This document shows, piece after piece, positions 1 to 8,763 of a DNA stretch of 64,000 bases; the first letter of the stretch is position 1, and the number at the start of each line of letters is the position of its first letter. The position numbers were made by a program, and so were the translations under genes. The DNA lies in contig NC_083374.1 in NCBI RefSeq assembly GCF_029542785.1, positions 1 through 64,000 of the forward strand. Reading direction: 5' to 3'. This stretch comes from Malassezia japonica. Its lineage: Eukaryota; Basidiomycota; Malasseziomycetes; Malasseziales; Malasseziaceae. A model generated the notes under the pieces. The model ran no database searches, was not told where the DNA came from, and worked only from the letters and a program-made list of their open reading frames with translations.

Positions 1-384
1 ATCCTAATCCTAATCCTAATCCTAATCCTAATCCTAATCCTAATCCTAATCCTAATCCTAATCCTAATCCTAATCCTAATCCTAATCCTAATCCTAATCC
101 TAATCCTAATCCTAATCCTAATCCTAATCCTAATCCTAATCCTAATCCTAATCCTAATCCTAATCCTAATCCTAATCCTAATCCTAATCCTAATCCTAAT
201 CCTAATCCTAATCCTAATCCTAATCCTAATCCTAATCCTAATCCTAATCCTAATCCTAATCCTAATCCTAATCCTAATCCTAATCCTAATCCTAATCCTA
301 ATCCTAATCCTAATCCTAATCCTAATCCTAATCCTAATCCTAATCCTAATCCTAATCCTAATCCTAATCCTAATCCTAATCCTA
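1..384. repeat. Telomeric repeat array, 64 exact hexamers
   Basis: The hexamer ATCCTA is repeated 64 times without a mismatch, which reads TTAGGA on the opposite (G-rich, 3'-overhang) strand. Position at the window start, perfect homogeneity and immediate transition to degenerate copies show that this is a chromosome end. The common fungal and animal telomere unit is TTAGGG, so the last base differs in every copy. The array is cut by the window or assembly edge, so its natural length is unknown. Confidence 0.95.
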
Positions 385-450
385 ATCCGTATCCTAATCC
401 GTATCCTAATCCGTATCCGTATCCGTATCCGTATCCGTATCCGTATCTGT
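385..450. repeat. Degenerate inner telomeric repeats (TACGGA variant)
   Basis: Eleven more hexamers continue in register. ATCCGT (TACGGA on the G-rich strand) first alternates with the standard unit (385, 397 and 409 variant; 391 and 403 standard), then runs alone from 409 to 444, and ends with ATCTGT at 445-450. Unique sequence follows directly. This looks like the proximal zone where telomerase no longer homogenises the array. Confidence 0.9.
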
Positions 451-560
451 AAACAAAACAAGCATGCACAGCGCGCAATGTGTGCTTCAAGAACTTTCCA
501 CATCTAAAATTCGGACGTTTTATCTGGCTACAACGAGTGCGAGTCTTCCCACTTCCAATC

Positions 561-1181
561 TTACAACTTCTTGATGTTATTCACCTGCAATTCGTTGAAG
601 CGAGAATCACGCGCTTTGTCACTCGTCAGAGCAAGCACAAACTTATTGCCCTCCTTCTTGTAGCGCCACTGAGAGTGAAAGGTCTTTCCATCCTTTTCCA
701 TGACGCCCAGGGTTGACGAAGAGAATTTATCTTCCAAATACGACCTGAATGCCTGCTTATCACTCTTGTTATTCAGATTCTCGTAGTCGCACTTCTGCAC
801 ACCAAGCGCCACCAGCTTCGGGTCGTCTGTCGGCAGATGCTCAATGCACATTCCCTTATTATCGACAAGTTCAACACGCCCAAACTGAGTATTAGAATCA
901 GTGTATCCTTCATCTTTGCCCTTCAGGTTGCACTCCATAAACTTCACCACAGGGAAGTCCTTCGACTCTTCATCAAACAACAACATCGATTCTCCGTACG
1001 GCTTAACCGGCTTCTTGCTCTGTACCACACCAATCGACTTGTCCGGCCTGTGCATATTGAGCTCAAGTTTACCCTGGTACAGATCCTTGCATTTCACTTC
1101 ATTCGAGCGTTCCTCAATAGGCGCAGCCATAACAGCTGCCGCAAGCGTAGCGAAAAGCAGAGCAATGTTTTTCTTTTGCAT
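561..1181 (-). CDS. Small secreted cysteine-patterned protein, copy A (subtelomeric family)
   Basis: A 206-residue protein of unknown function with a clear signal peptide (hydrophobic stretch at residues 5-19, then AAPIEERS). It is a close paralogue of the gene at 5431-6048 and a distant one of those at 14674-15324 and 15628-16176. The mature part has four cysteines in the contexts VKCK, FMECNL, GMCIEH and VQKCD, and these align in all four proteins. The sister copies have a Kex2-like KR after the signal peptide; here it is ER. The gene is the first in the chromosome and its 3' end lies only 110 bases from the repeats. No known domain is recognised. A weak likeness to beta-trefoil lectin repeats is visible only in the two distant copies. 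Secretion is well supported, the function is not. Confidence 0.85.
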   Translation of the reverse strand: MQKKNIALLFATLAAAVMAAPIEERSNEVKCKDLYQGKLELNMHRPDKSIGVVQSKKPVKPYGESMLLFDEESKDFPVVKFMECNLKGKDEGYTDSNTQFGRVELVDNKGMCIEHLPTDDPKLVALGVQKCDYENLNNKSDKQAFRSYLEDKFSSSTLGVMEKDGKTFHSQWRYKKEGNKFVLALTSDKARDSRFNELQVNNIKKL

Positions 1182-1573
1182 TGTATATGATTTATCTTGG
1201 CCTTGTCGGAATGGACTAACTGTATAGTGTTAGAACTTTGAGATAAGAGGTTACGTTTGTTGGTAGTTCGACTGAGCCTCCCAGTCATATATATATATTC
1301 ATGTCTTCCATCAGATGGACACGGAATTCCGAGCCACCCCTAGTTTCTTGGCAAAGAAAGGAGCATATGTGGAATTAATTACTACGCGCAGTTAGCGAGT
1401 TACTGGACGCTTGATGCGAGTAATCGGAGAATTTTGGCCCATTCACAAACTCGGTCGGCTTCCCGTGGCTAATACATTCAATTTGCAGAGCTTGTGTGTC
1501 GAGCTCAGACACATTGGAATGACTCTGCCTCATTGCTGCTGGCTTCTGAGTTTCAAGGTCTGTGGTCGTTAGC
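1182..1573 (-). promoter_or_regulatory. Promoter region of secreted copy A
   Basis: This 392-base gene-free stretch holds an AT run (1287-1298) that can serve as a TATA element about 110 bases before the start codon, the palindrome CGGAATTCCG at 1322-1331, and GTGGAATTAATT at 1369-1380. The order and spacing of the last two are matched almost base for base upstream of copy B (6188-6197 and 6234-6245), with further conserved bases between them. The part beyond 1400 is the 3' flank of the regulator gene, where I see nothing specific. Confidence 0.6.
1322..1331. promoter_or_regulatory. CGG-N4-CCG palindrome upstream of copy A
   Basis: Perfect inverted repeat CGGAATTCCG, 141-150 bases before the ATG of the secreted gene. 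CGG triplets in inverted orientation are the usual target of dimeric Zn2Cys6 regulators. Which protein binds is inferred only. Confidence 0.55.
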
Positions 1574-3782
1574 TTAGTTGTCTATTGATCCTGGAATCTG
1601 TGCCGCTAAGTAGTCTTGAATTAACCACATTGGATGCCCGCGTTGTGAGATTGGGACCGACCCGTTTCGCATATGACGCAACTCGTGCTTTCTCTGCAAA
1701 GATTCGATAAACCAGTTCTCCTTCTCGATGCGCAAACACAATGGGGACGTTGTAATGCAGGTGTGTTCAGTAAATTTGTGTAAATCTTCGAGTGTTGAGG
1801 AAAGCCTTGGTACATCATTTGACAGTCCAATTTGAAGTATCGCCTGTTGTAACACAGTCACGGTTATAGCCGTGACTGGCGCCGTATCAAGCATGAATCG
1901 CATTTGAGATATTGAAAAAGCAGATACATCCGGCCCATTTTTTTGACCCATTTGCCAATGTGATTTCCAGCGAGACATTGAGTCTGCAATTCTAATGATA
2001 CGTGCAGCCAACGATCTTTGCCCGTGTAGGTAAGAATTCTGATCGTTTCTTGAGTTTTTATTGAAAATGGATCCAATGGTAGACACGTTGGCGTCCGTCT
2101 CATCCATAGCAGAAGATTTCGCCGCACCCACAAGGTCTTCATCAATGATTGACAATTCAGAATGTCGTGAAGACAAATTTCGTACCATTTGAAGGGCTTG
2201 GAAAGAATCGTACAAGAGTATATGCACAAGAACCCAGAGAGAAAATGGCGAAGCGATCGAAAGCATGGGGGGACCCTGGTTTGATAGATCGTATATGGCA
2301 TTGCAAAGCTTAGGTGGTCCCTGTTCTAGTGACTGCATCTCGTTAGCCCAAGACCTTTGATCCTTAAGATCCCATAGCTTTGTTGAATATGGCAAACTTA
2401 GCTCGTTCACTAGTCGATGCTGTCGAATATGCGTTTCGCCGTCTAGTGATACAAGGTCATCAATTAACACGAATAGTAATAAGCGTTTCTTCCACTCTGA
2501 AATGGCCCAATCATACCAATGCTCTGGTAAATGGAGATCATATGGCCAGTTCAGACCATTCGCGTCAATATTTCCACTTTGCAAAAAGGAATTTAATATC
2601 CCAGAATATAGTCGATTGATGATTTTATGCTCTGGGCAAGGACTTGAAAAGCAAGTTAGTTTAATGGATAGCAACCCAGCAACAAATGTAGCCATACTAT
2701 CGTCGAAATCGATCGACTGAGAAGCCTAAATCAGTGAGTAAATATACACAAACCATGATTTCCAAGAAGGCTTTGTTGACATGCTCCGGCATTGACAAAA
2801 GCTGAGCGGAGCTAAAATCCTGTGCTTGTTGAGTTAAATCAAAACGTAATCCAACGACACAAGCACAACGTGCTAAAAAGGGATGGCACCTCGATAAATC
2901 GAAAGTGGGCATATGCAGCACCGAATATTGAGGAATAAATTTGGAAAAAAATAGAGATACAGCACGTTGAATTGATATGGATGTAATTCCATATGCATAA
3001 GCATCTTGTTCTAGTTCCAAGAGGCATTTGTACAGTCTGCACCACAGGTAAAAAATAGTGTCAGTCATGTTACAAAGGAAAGCGGTGCTCAATGTCACTT
3101 ACTCGTTAGAGGCAGGTATGACGGGCCAGACATTGGTGTGATGGACACCTAGGGAACCTGTAGATTCAGAAAAGACTGGATGCAGAGCTTGTTCTTCTTG
3201 ACCGGATTTTCCGTAGTCAAGAAACATTTTTTGGAGCCGCGTTTCTCCAGGGAATGATGGTGGCTCATTCAAAACCAATGTATGATTAGTTTCAAACGGG
3301 AACGAGTTTTCTTGATAAATTTCCTCCCTAGGAACATTTCCATCCTCCACAAAATGACCACCATGTCCTTCATAAGCATCGACAGATGACTTGGTCTTGG
3401 TCTTCGACTGACCAATTAGGCCGACAGAGCTTTGCCCGTATCGAGGTTGAGACCGGTTTCTCACAAGCCGCACGCTTGGATTGTAAATGCACTTAGCATT
3501 ACGGTTCATGCATTCTGAGCATTCAGGCTCCTTGCGGTCACAAGATATCCGCAAGCGCTCACAAAGTGTACATGCTTTCTTCATGGGCTGTAGTTCTGCT
3601 CTACCTGGCCCTGCACGGCATGTCTTCGCGTGACGAGTAAGAGCATCTCGCCGAGCAAAACCTGCTTGGCAATAAGAACAGTTAAAAGCATTATTTGAAG
3701 CATGTACTTGCGCGATATGTCGCAGAGCAAAATCAGCGCGCTTAAAAGTATTGTCGCAAAAAGGACAATTATATTCTTTCAT
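1574..3782 (-). CDS. Fungal transcription factor with C2H2-type fingers and Zn2Cys6 cluster
   Basis: Three exons join in frame: 3782-3103, 3036-2754 and 2716-1574, giving about 701 residues. Intron 1 (66 nt) runs GTAAGT to GCAG with CTGAC before the acceptor; intron 2 (37 nt) runs GTTTGT to CTCAG. Finger 1 uses C6, C9, H22 and H27. Finger 2 uses C35, C38, H51 and C55, a C2HC form. The Zn2Cys6 cluster spans C71-C98 (CTLC, SC, ECSEC, KC). The rest is a helical region of the kind seen in fungal-specific regulator domains. A nuclear DNA-binding role is well supported; targets are unknown. It lies between secreted copies A and B, whose promoters carry CGG-N4-CCG sites, so it is a candidate local regulator. 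Its introns are longer than those of the core genes, and the 37-nt intron is the less certain one. Confidence 0.82.
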
Positions 3783-4041
3783 AATGGTAAATCATCGGTT
3801 TGAGACACTTTGTGGTTTGCAGAGTGTTCAGCCTAGTAAGCTGGGCGCCACTCTCTATTCCCACATGCGGTGTTTAGCGAAGCACCAAGGCGCGATGGTC
3901 GTGCATGCATCGTTGCGCATGGGCCTAGCTCCCCGCCTCACGTGACTTGGTGTACGCTCTGTTCGGTGATTCGCGCGATGTGAGGTGGCTGAACGGATCG
4001 GCTGATTTAGATAACACTATTGTCTCGGAATTTCTGCGTGG
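3783..4041 (-). promoter_or_regulatory. Promoter of the C2H2/Zn2Cys6 regulator
   Basis: Contains the palindrome TCACGTGA at 3939-3946, an E-box also present upstream of several core genes, and a half-site CGGAATT at 4026-4032 similar to half of the secreted-gene palindrome. The reductase stop codon lies at 4042. No TATA element is obvious. Confidence 0.4.
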
Positions 4042-5103
4042 CTACTTTGATGAAAGATCATGAGCATGAAGATCCCACAATTGAGTGACCAAATCCTGGT
4101 ATGTTTTCTGCCAAGGCGTCCATACCATGCCAAGCACCTTCTCTGCGTGAGAAGAGTCTAGTTTTGCAATAGGGCCAGGCTGGTTGCGGACGCCGGTATT
4201 GCCAACGGGGATGGTGTCACAATGATCTGGAAATTTTCCGCGCAAGTAGTCCACTACTAGCTGAAGGTCAATGTAGTTGCCGCAAACAATGAATCTCTTC
4301 CCTTTCGCGGCTTCGCATTCCATAGCATTCACATGTGCTGTAGCGACATCACGAACATCAACCGTCTGCGGCAACAAAGTCAGTGGGACATTGCCATTGG
4401 TTTCCCCTGATACAAGTCTCCACACATTCGCACAAGAGGTGTTCAACTCGTCGAGTGAAGCAAGTGGGTGTACAATTGGGCCCACAATACCAGGAGGACA
4501 AAACGTTGTAAGAGCAAACTGGGGGTGCTCTTTCGTCCAAAATTCCCATGCGCTATCAGTAAGCTTACTTGACCTGAGCACGTACCATTTCTCTGCCAAC
4601 GCTTTGCTCGCACAATAAGTATACACTTTGTTTTCGTGCGTTGCAGCACCCTCATACGTTGCAGGGTTCCAGTCGTCTTCCGTGTAAGTGTAGTCACGAA
4701 GAGAACCACCTTTCTCCAAGCAGTTTATGGCTGCAAACGATGATGTTAAGAGCAGATGCTTAACAGATGGGGTGGCCATTGCAGCTTCCATCACGGCCAG
4801 TGTACCTCCGATAGCAGGGTCAAGCATATCTGCGCGTGGGTCCGAGAATGACGTGTGGTAGGGCGATGCAACATGCTGGATGAAAGTTGCTCCTTCAAAC
4901 GCCAGCTTGAGTTCGTCTACATTGCGGATGTCGGACACGTATGCAATGGAGTGGTTTTTGTTTGCGAAGTCTCGCTGCAGCTGTTGCCCTTTGTCCGCAC
5001 TGCGGACGATCGACCGAACACCATAACCCTTGGCAAGAGCTTCACGAACGATGTGGGCTCCAACAAAACCACTAGCTCCAGTGATAGCCACGATTTGACT
5101 CAT
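4042..5103 (-). CDS. NAD(P)-dependent extended short-chain reductase (dihydroflavonol reductase / GRE2-like)
   Basis: A 353-residue protein of the extended SDR family. The nucleotide-binding motif TGASGFVG is at residues 8-15. The catalytic Y163-x3-K167 (YCASK) is preceded by the serine pair at 121-122. These enzymes reduce aldehydes and ketones such as methylglyoxal or other reactive carbonyls in the cytosol, but the substrate cannot be read from sequence. The length fits yeast Gre2-type reductases. It follows the regulator on the same strand, and its promoter carries CGGAATT at 5187-5193, about 85 bases before the ATG, resembling half of the secreted-gene palindrome. Membership of the same regulon is inference. 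Confidence 0.87.
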   Translation of the reverse strand: MSQIVAITGASGFVGAHIVREALAKGYGVRSIVRSADKGQQLQRDFANKNHSIAYVSDIRNVDELKLAFEGATFIQHVASPYHTSFSDPRADMLDPAIGGTLAVMEAAMATPSVKHLLLTSSFAAINCLEKGGSLRDYTYTEDDWNPATYEGAATHENKVYTYCASKALAEKWYVLRSSKLTDSAWEFWTKEHPQFALTTFCPPGIVGPIVHPLASLDELNTSCANVWRLVSGETNGNVPLTLLPQTVDVRDVATAHVNAMECEAAKGKRFIVCGNYIDLQLVVDYLRGKFPDHCDTIPVGNTGVRNQPGPIAKLDSSHAEKVLGMVWTPWQKTYQDLVTQLWDLHAHDLSSK

Positions 5104-5430
5104 AATTTAAAATATACTTGATAAAGATTCAAGGTGCACCGAGAATAGGTTCCTTATAAGTGCCACTTTGTGGTCCGTGCACGAGACGGAATTGAATGTG
5201 GTCAAGATTTGTAATCTCACTGCCTCAAGTGAACGCTAAAGTCTGCAGCTACCAATGGCGTGGTGGTTCCTGAATTTACTGTGCGATCATCTTTCGAATC
5301 AGACGCAACACTGCTGAAACCGCTTTTCAGTAGTTCATGTTTCAAATGCGTGTAACTACAGTATAATAACAAAAAACAAAACAAAATATGGACGTGGTAA
5401 GGTCAAATCGCCAAGAGCGAATTGCACTCC
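5104..5430. other. Intergenic: reductase promoter and 3' flank of secreted copy B
   Basis: A 327-base gene-free stretch. It carries the half-site CGGAATT at 5187-5193, a short A-rich tract near 5370-5390 and no ORF of note. No other structure seen. Confidence 0.5.
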
Positions 5431-6048
5431 TTAGTTCTTCTGAACATTCTTCACTCTAATGACGTTCCTCTTTCCATACGAGGGATGAGTGCTCGAAAGC
5501 GTGAGCACCGCCTGGTCTCCCTCGTCCTTGGAGCGCCATTGAGTGTAGAACGTCTGCATGTCCTTGTCCAGCACTGACAGGTGCGAGATATCGCTCTTGC
5601 CATCCCAGTACGACTTGAACGCTTGCTTGTCACTCTTGTTCTTCGTGGCATCGTTGTCGCACTTCTGCACACCGAGTGCCTGCTTCTTAGGGTCATCCGT
5701 GGGCAGGTGTTCAATACACATGCCCTGCTGATCAGCAAGCTCAATACGACCATACATCGTATCAGAGCTACCACTCTCATCTTGAACATCGCCGCTTAGG
5801 TTGCACTCCACAAAGTTCACCTTGGGGTACTGCTGATACTTTTCATTGTAGAGGAGCATCGTTTCCCCGTACGGAGCAACCGCTCCGTCGCTAATCACCG
5901 GAGCAGTGGTTTGATCAGGCTTGTTCATCCACAGTTCAAGTTCACCAGAGTACGCAACCTTGCACTGCACATCATCCGAGCGCTTCTCAATGGGTGCGGC
6001 CAAGGCAGTGGCGGCCATGGCAGTGAAAAGCAAAGCAATGTTCTGCAT
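5431..6048 (-). CDS. Small secreted cysteine-patterned protein, copy B
   Basis: A 205-residue secreted protein, clearly paralogous to copy A: both have the long match GMCIEHLPTDDPK then ALGVQKCD, and NKSDKQAF further on. The signal peptide (residues 1-18) is followed by APIEKR, a likely Kex2 processing site. The four family cysteines are in VQCK, FVECNL, GMCIEH and VQKCD. No catalytic motif or known domain is seen. It lies downstream of the reductase on the same strand. Its upstream region repeats the arrangement of copy A (palindrome, then GTGGAATTAATT further out), so the pair probably arose by a duplication that included the promoter. Role at the cell surface or in the host niche is speculation. 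Confidence 0.86.
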   Translation of the reverse strand: MQNIALLFTAMAATALAAPIEKRSDDVQCKVAYSGELELWMNKPDQTTAPVISDGAVAPYGETMLLYNEKYQQYPKVNFVECNLSGDVQDESGSSDTMYGRIELADQQGMCIEHLPTDDPKKQALGVQKCDNDATKNKSDKQAFKSYWDGKSDISHLSVLDKDMQTFYTQWRSKDEGDQAVLTLSSTHPSYGKRNVIRVKNVQKN

Positions 6049-6768
6049 CGTAAAAAGTATCTTGGTGGTAGTAGTGTAAAAGATCGCTTGAGGCGTGCTT
6101 CAATTAGCGAGGAAAATTCACTTGCTGGTGAAGTGCACTGGTTCAGCCCGCTCCTTTTATGACCATGACGATCATCACCAAGGAACACGGAATTCCGCAA
6201 CCACCCCGGTTCTTGGCATCCGATCCGGTATAAGTGGAATTAATTTAATCATAATCTGCAAACTAACCACGGAAAGCCGATCGTTTGATGTAGGTTGGTG
6301 AACCCTAGTTGATCCTCCTAAATTAGCAATACCGTCCCTGTGACCTTGCCAAACATGGGAAATTCGTCCTTGCGTTGATTGGACAAGCCCATCTTTGTCT
6401 CAACCTGTGAGCACTAAGTGGTAATGCTGCACTCCCAAGGCGGACTTACTGACGATCCTTGAGAAATGCAAGTCTTTAACAGATCATATACTGGAAATGT
6501 TCAGCTCTAATACGACGCCAATTAGGAATTCTCGGATCTTAGGCTGTAACTATGTTTTACGCATGGCTCTTGACCTATTGTCTCATGGCGTTGACATGTG
6601 GAGCGCAACTTGGCATGTGGTGGCCAAGTCACGTTGTATTAAATAGCCGAGTAGCGGAAATCCGTCGATTTTTACCAAGCGAGGAGGCCGTCTTATCAAC
6701 TCTCGCGTTGCGCGCAAAGCTATAACACATGAATTACATGTAGAAACTTTAGATTAAAACATTTATAT
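6049..6768. promoter_or_regulatory. Promoter of secreted copy B and unassigned intergenic DNA
   Basis: 720 bases without a gene. The half next to copy B holds a TATA-like element (ATAAAAGG on minus, 6153-6160), CGGAATTCCG at 6188-6197 and GTGGAATTAATT at 6234-6245. From about 6300 to 6768 I see only AT-rich sequence leading to the 3' end of the transporter gene. Confidence 0.55.
6188..6197. promoter_or_regulatory. CGG-N4-CCG palindrome upstream of copy B
   Basis: CGGAATTCCG, 140-149 bases before the start codon, the same distance as at copy A. Flanking bases (ACA before; CCACCCC and TTCTTGGCA after) are also shared with copy A. Confidence 0.55.
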
Positions 6769-8388
6769 TCAGGGTATATGCGGTCCATCAATTTCTTCCT
6801 TGTTCAATGACACGTCCGAATCAAATCGCTCCATGAATTGAGGTGGTTCGTCACCGGTGCGTTTCGACATTGCGCGTAATTTCTCACCGTACAAGTAAAA
6901 TACGACGGTGATGGGAATCATTAGTGCAGCAAGGCCACCAAGCAAGCTGCATCCACCCTGAAGGTTGAGACGTTTAAACAATTGCGGTGCAAACAGCGGG
7001 AAAGCGCCTCCCAGTGCTGCGCGAAATAACCCATTGCTTGTGAAAGCCGAGGCCAAATAGCGAGGGAATGCTTCTCCAATGTACGCAAAGAAACCTTGAA
7101 AGATGAGATAAGTTCCTGCCAGGAATACTGAATAAGCAATCACTGGTGAAATCCAATGGATTGACTCGTATGATGTCCATCCAAACCAGAATACAGATGC
7201 CGGGAACATCAATGCGCCAAGAAAGGCGGGTTGCATGCGATATTCTGGTTTCCATTTCCCTTGTTTGAAGCGCGGGAGAACATATTTTTGGTTATATATA
7301 CAATAACCAAAAAAGATGATCGTACAGCCCACCATACCGCCAACATAGGTGATACCCATGGCACCTGTTGAGAACCCATGCACTTGTTCAAAGGTAAGGG
7401 GAAATGCTTCGAAAAAGCAATACATGATTCCATAAAGATAGGCGGTGTAGATGTTGGCACAGAGGAGCATCGGCTCTGTGATTGTCAGCTCCATCGGGCG
7501 ATAGAATGTATCCACAAGCAAGCCCGATAGACTAAATTTACGATCCTTGATTTCACCGAGGGACCGATACTGATCGCACCCCGTATGCTCGCGGAGTTGC
7601 CGAGCACGTCGAGTAAGAATCGTTTCACCACTGGTTTCAGGCAACGTAAAGAATAGCATGATCCAAGTAAGCCCGTTCATGCAAAGCAGAGGCCAAATCG
7701 ACCAGCGCCACCCAAGACTGTGCACCGCATAGCCAGCAACAAGAGGGCCCAGTGTCGGGCCGCCACAAGCGCCAAGGTCCCAGAAAGCCAAACCATTCAT
7801 GAAGCCACCTTCCAGTCTCCAGATGTCACCAATGCTGGCACCGCCCGTAGTCAGTACGGGCCCACCCAAGAAGCCGGAGATGAAACGAAGAATCATATAG
7901 CCGGCGATATTGTCCACCAATGCATTTGGAATTTGCAATATGGTAAAGAGACCCAGCCCCCAGATATAAGGTCCATTACGCCCAACCCAAGAGATTTCTG
8001 TGATGGGGGATAAAACGCAAGGTCCTATCCCGTAACCGAAAACAAATAGCGACAATGACAAGGCCGCTACCGTGCTGGGCACGTCAAAGTACTGAGCAAG
8101 GTAGGGGATGCTTGGGGAGACGATACTGCTGCCCATGTACACAGTCATTGTCATCGCAAACATGAGCCAACTCACCCATGCCTTGTAAGCGAATGACCAA
8201 TTGTATGGATTTTCCGGGTCATCATCGCCGTACCAGCCCACGATGATTTCGCCAGTCCCTTTGTCCGTAGTAAAGTACTTGCTTGGAATTTCAAACCCTT
8301 CATGTGCAGTTTGTGGCTTGAACAATCGGCCTCTGGACACGAAGTGTACAAGGTCTGCAAATGCACTATTGTGCAGCATAGACGCCAT
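6769..8388 (-). CDS. MFS transporter, DHA1 (drug:H+ antiporter / polyamine type)
   Basis: About 539 residues from the first ATG of the frame at 8388. The open frame extends upstream to 8511 but has no ATG there, and the N-terminus MASMLHNSAFADLV followed by VGWYGDDDPENPYNWS is typical of fungal DHA1 exporters. Twelve membrane helices are expected. The motif after helix 2 region (GPCVLSPITEI) and the PETSGETILTRRARQLR segment in the central loop are family hallmarks. These proteins export drugs, polyamines or toxic small molecules across the plasma membrane using the proton gradient. The substrate is not predictable. It lies in the subtelomeric island with two other MFS genes of different subfamilies. 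Confidence 0.88.
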   Translation of the reverse strand: MASMLHNSAFADLVHFVSRGRLFKPQTAHEGFEIPSKYFTTDKGTGEIIVGWYGDDDPENPYNWSFAYKAWVSWLMFAMTMTVYMGSSIVSPSIPYLAQYFDVPSTVAALSLSLFVFGYGIGPCVLSPITEISWVGRNGPYIWGLGLFTILQIPNALVDNIAGYMILRFISGFLGGPVLTTGGASIGDIWRLEGGFMNGLAFWDLGACGGPTLGPLVAGYAVHSLGWRWSIWPLLCMNGLTWIMLFFTLPETSGETILTRRARQLREHTGCDQYRSLGEIKDRKFSLSGLLVDTFYRPMELTITEPMLLCANIYTAYLYGIMYCFFEAFPLTFEQVHGFSTGAMGITYVGGMVGCTIIFFGYCIYNQKYVLPRFKQGKWKPEYRMQPAFLGALMFPASVFWFGWTSYESIHWISPVIAYSVFLAGTYLIFQGFFAYIGEAFPRYLASAFTSNGLFRAALGGAFPLFAPQLFKRLNLQGGCSLLGGLAALMIPITVVFYLYGEKLRAMSKRTGDEPPQFMERFDSDVSLNKEEIDGPHIP

Positions 8389-8763
8389 ATTGGTATCAGG
8401 GTATGTGGCGTCAATGACCAAGGATCGCCCAGCTCCCCATGTACTTTTTTCAACTTTGTACAATCCGTTATCGTAGCAAAATGTCAGAAAGCAGGATTCG
8501 AATCGGGTCAAACCCTAGTCCGGTCTAACAAGCAATCACGAGCTTCCCTTCGGGGATAAGGTTTTTTTTATCGACGTGGAATATTTTGGATTATCACTTG
8601 TTTACTAATCGACAAAATACATTAATCTCCGTATTGGGCCCGAAATTCTGCACGATATATACAGTGTGTATGTACAATTGTGATGTGGCCCGAGCGCACC
8701 AGCCCCAAGGATCACAGCACCCCATGTTTCCAAAAGACATCCAAGAACGAGAAGTAGGACGTC
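8389..8763. other. Intergenic between DHA1 transporter and NADH dehydrogenase
   Basis: 375 bases that hold the transporter promoter and the 3' flank of the dehydrogenase. A short palindrome GATTCGAATC (8494-8503) resembles a tRNA B-box, but no cloverleaf forms around it. Nothing else recognised. Confidence 0.4.

Noticed and set aside
8389..8511. Upstream extension of the DHA1 transporter to 8511
   Set aside because: The first codon there is TTG, not ATG, and the extension is not family-like. Start moved to 8388. The carrier gene at 33546 is rejected for the same reason (start 33519).
8480..8560. Possible tRNA around GATTCGAATC
   Set aside because: The B-box likeness lacks the G-C closing pair, and no acceptor or anticodon stem can be formed on either strand.
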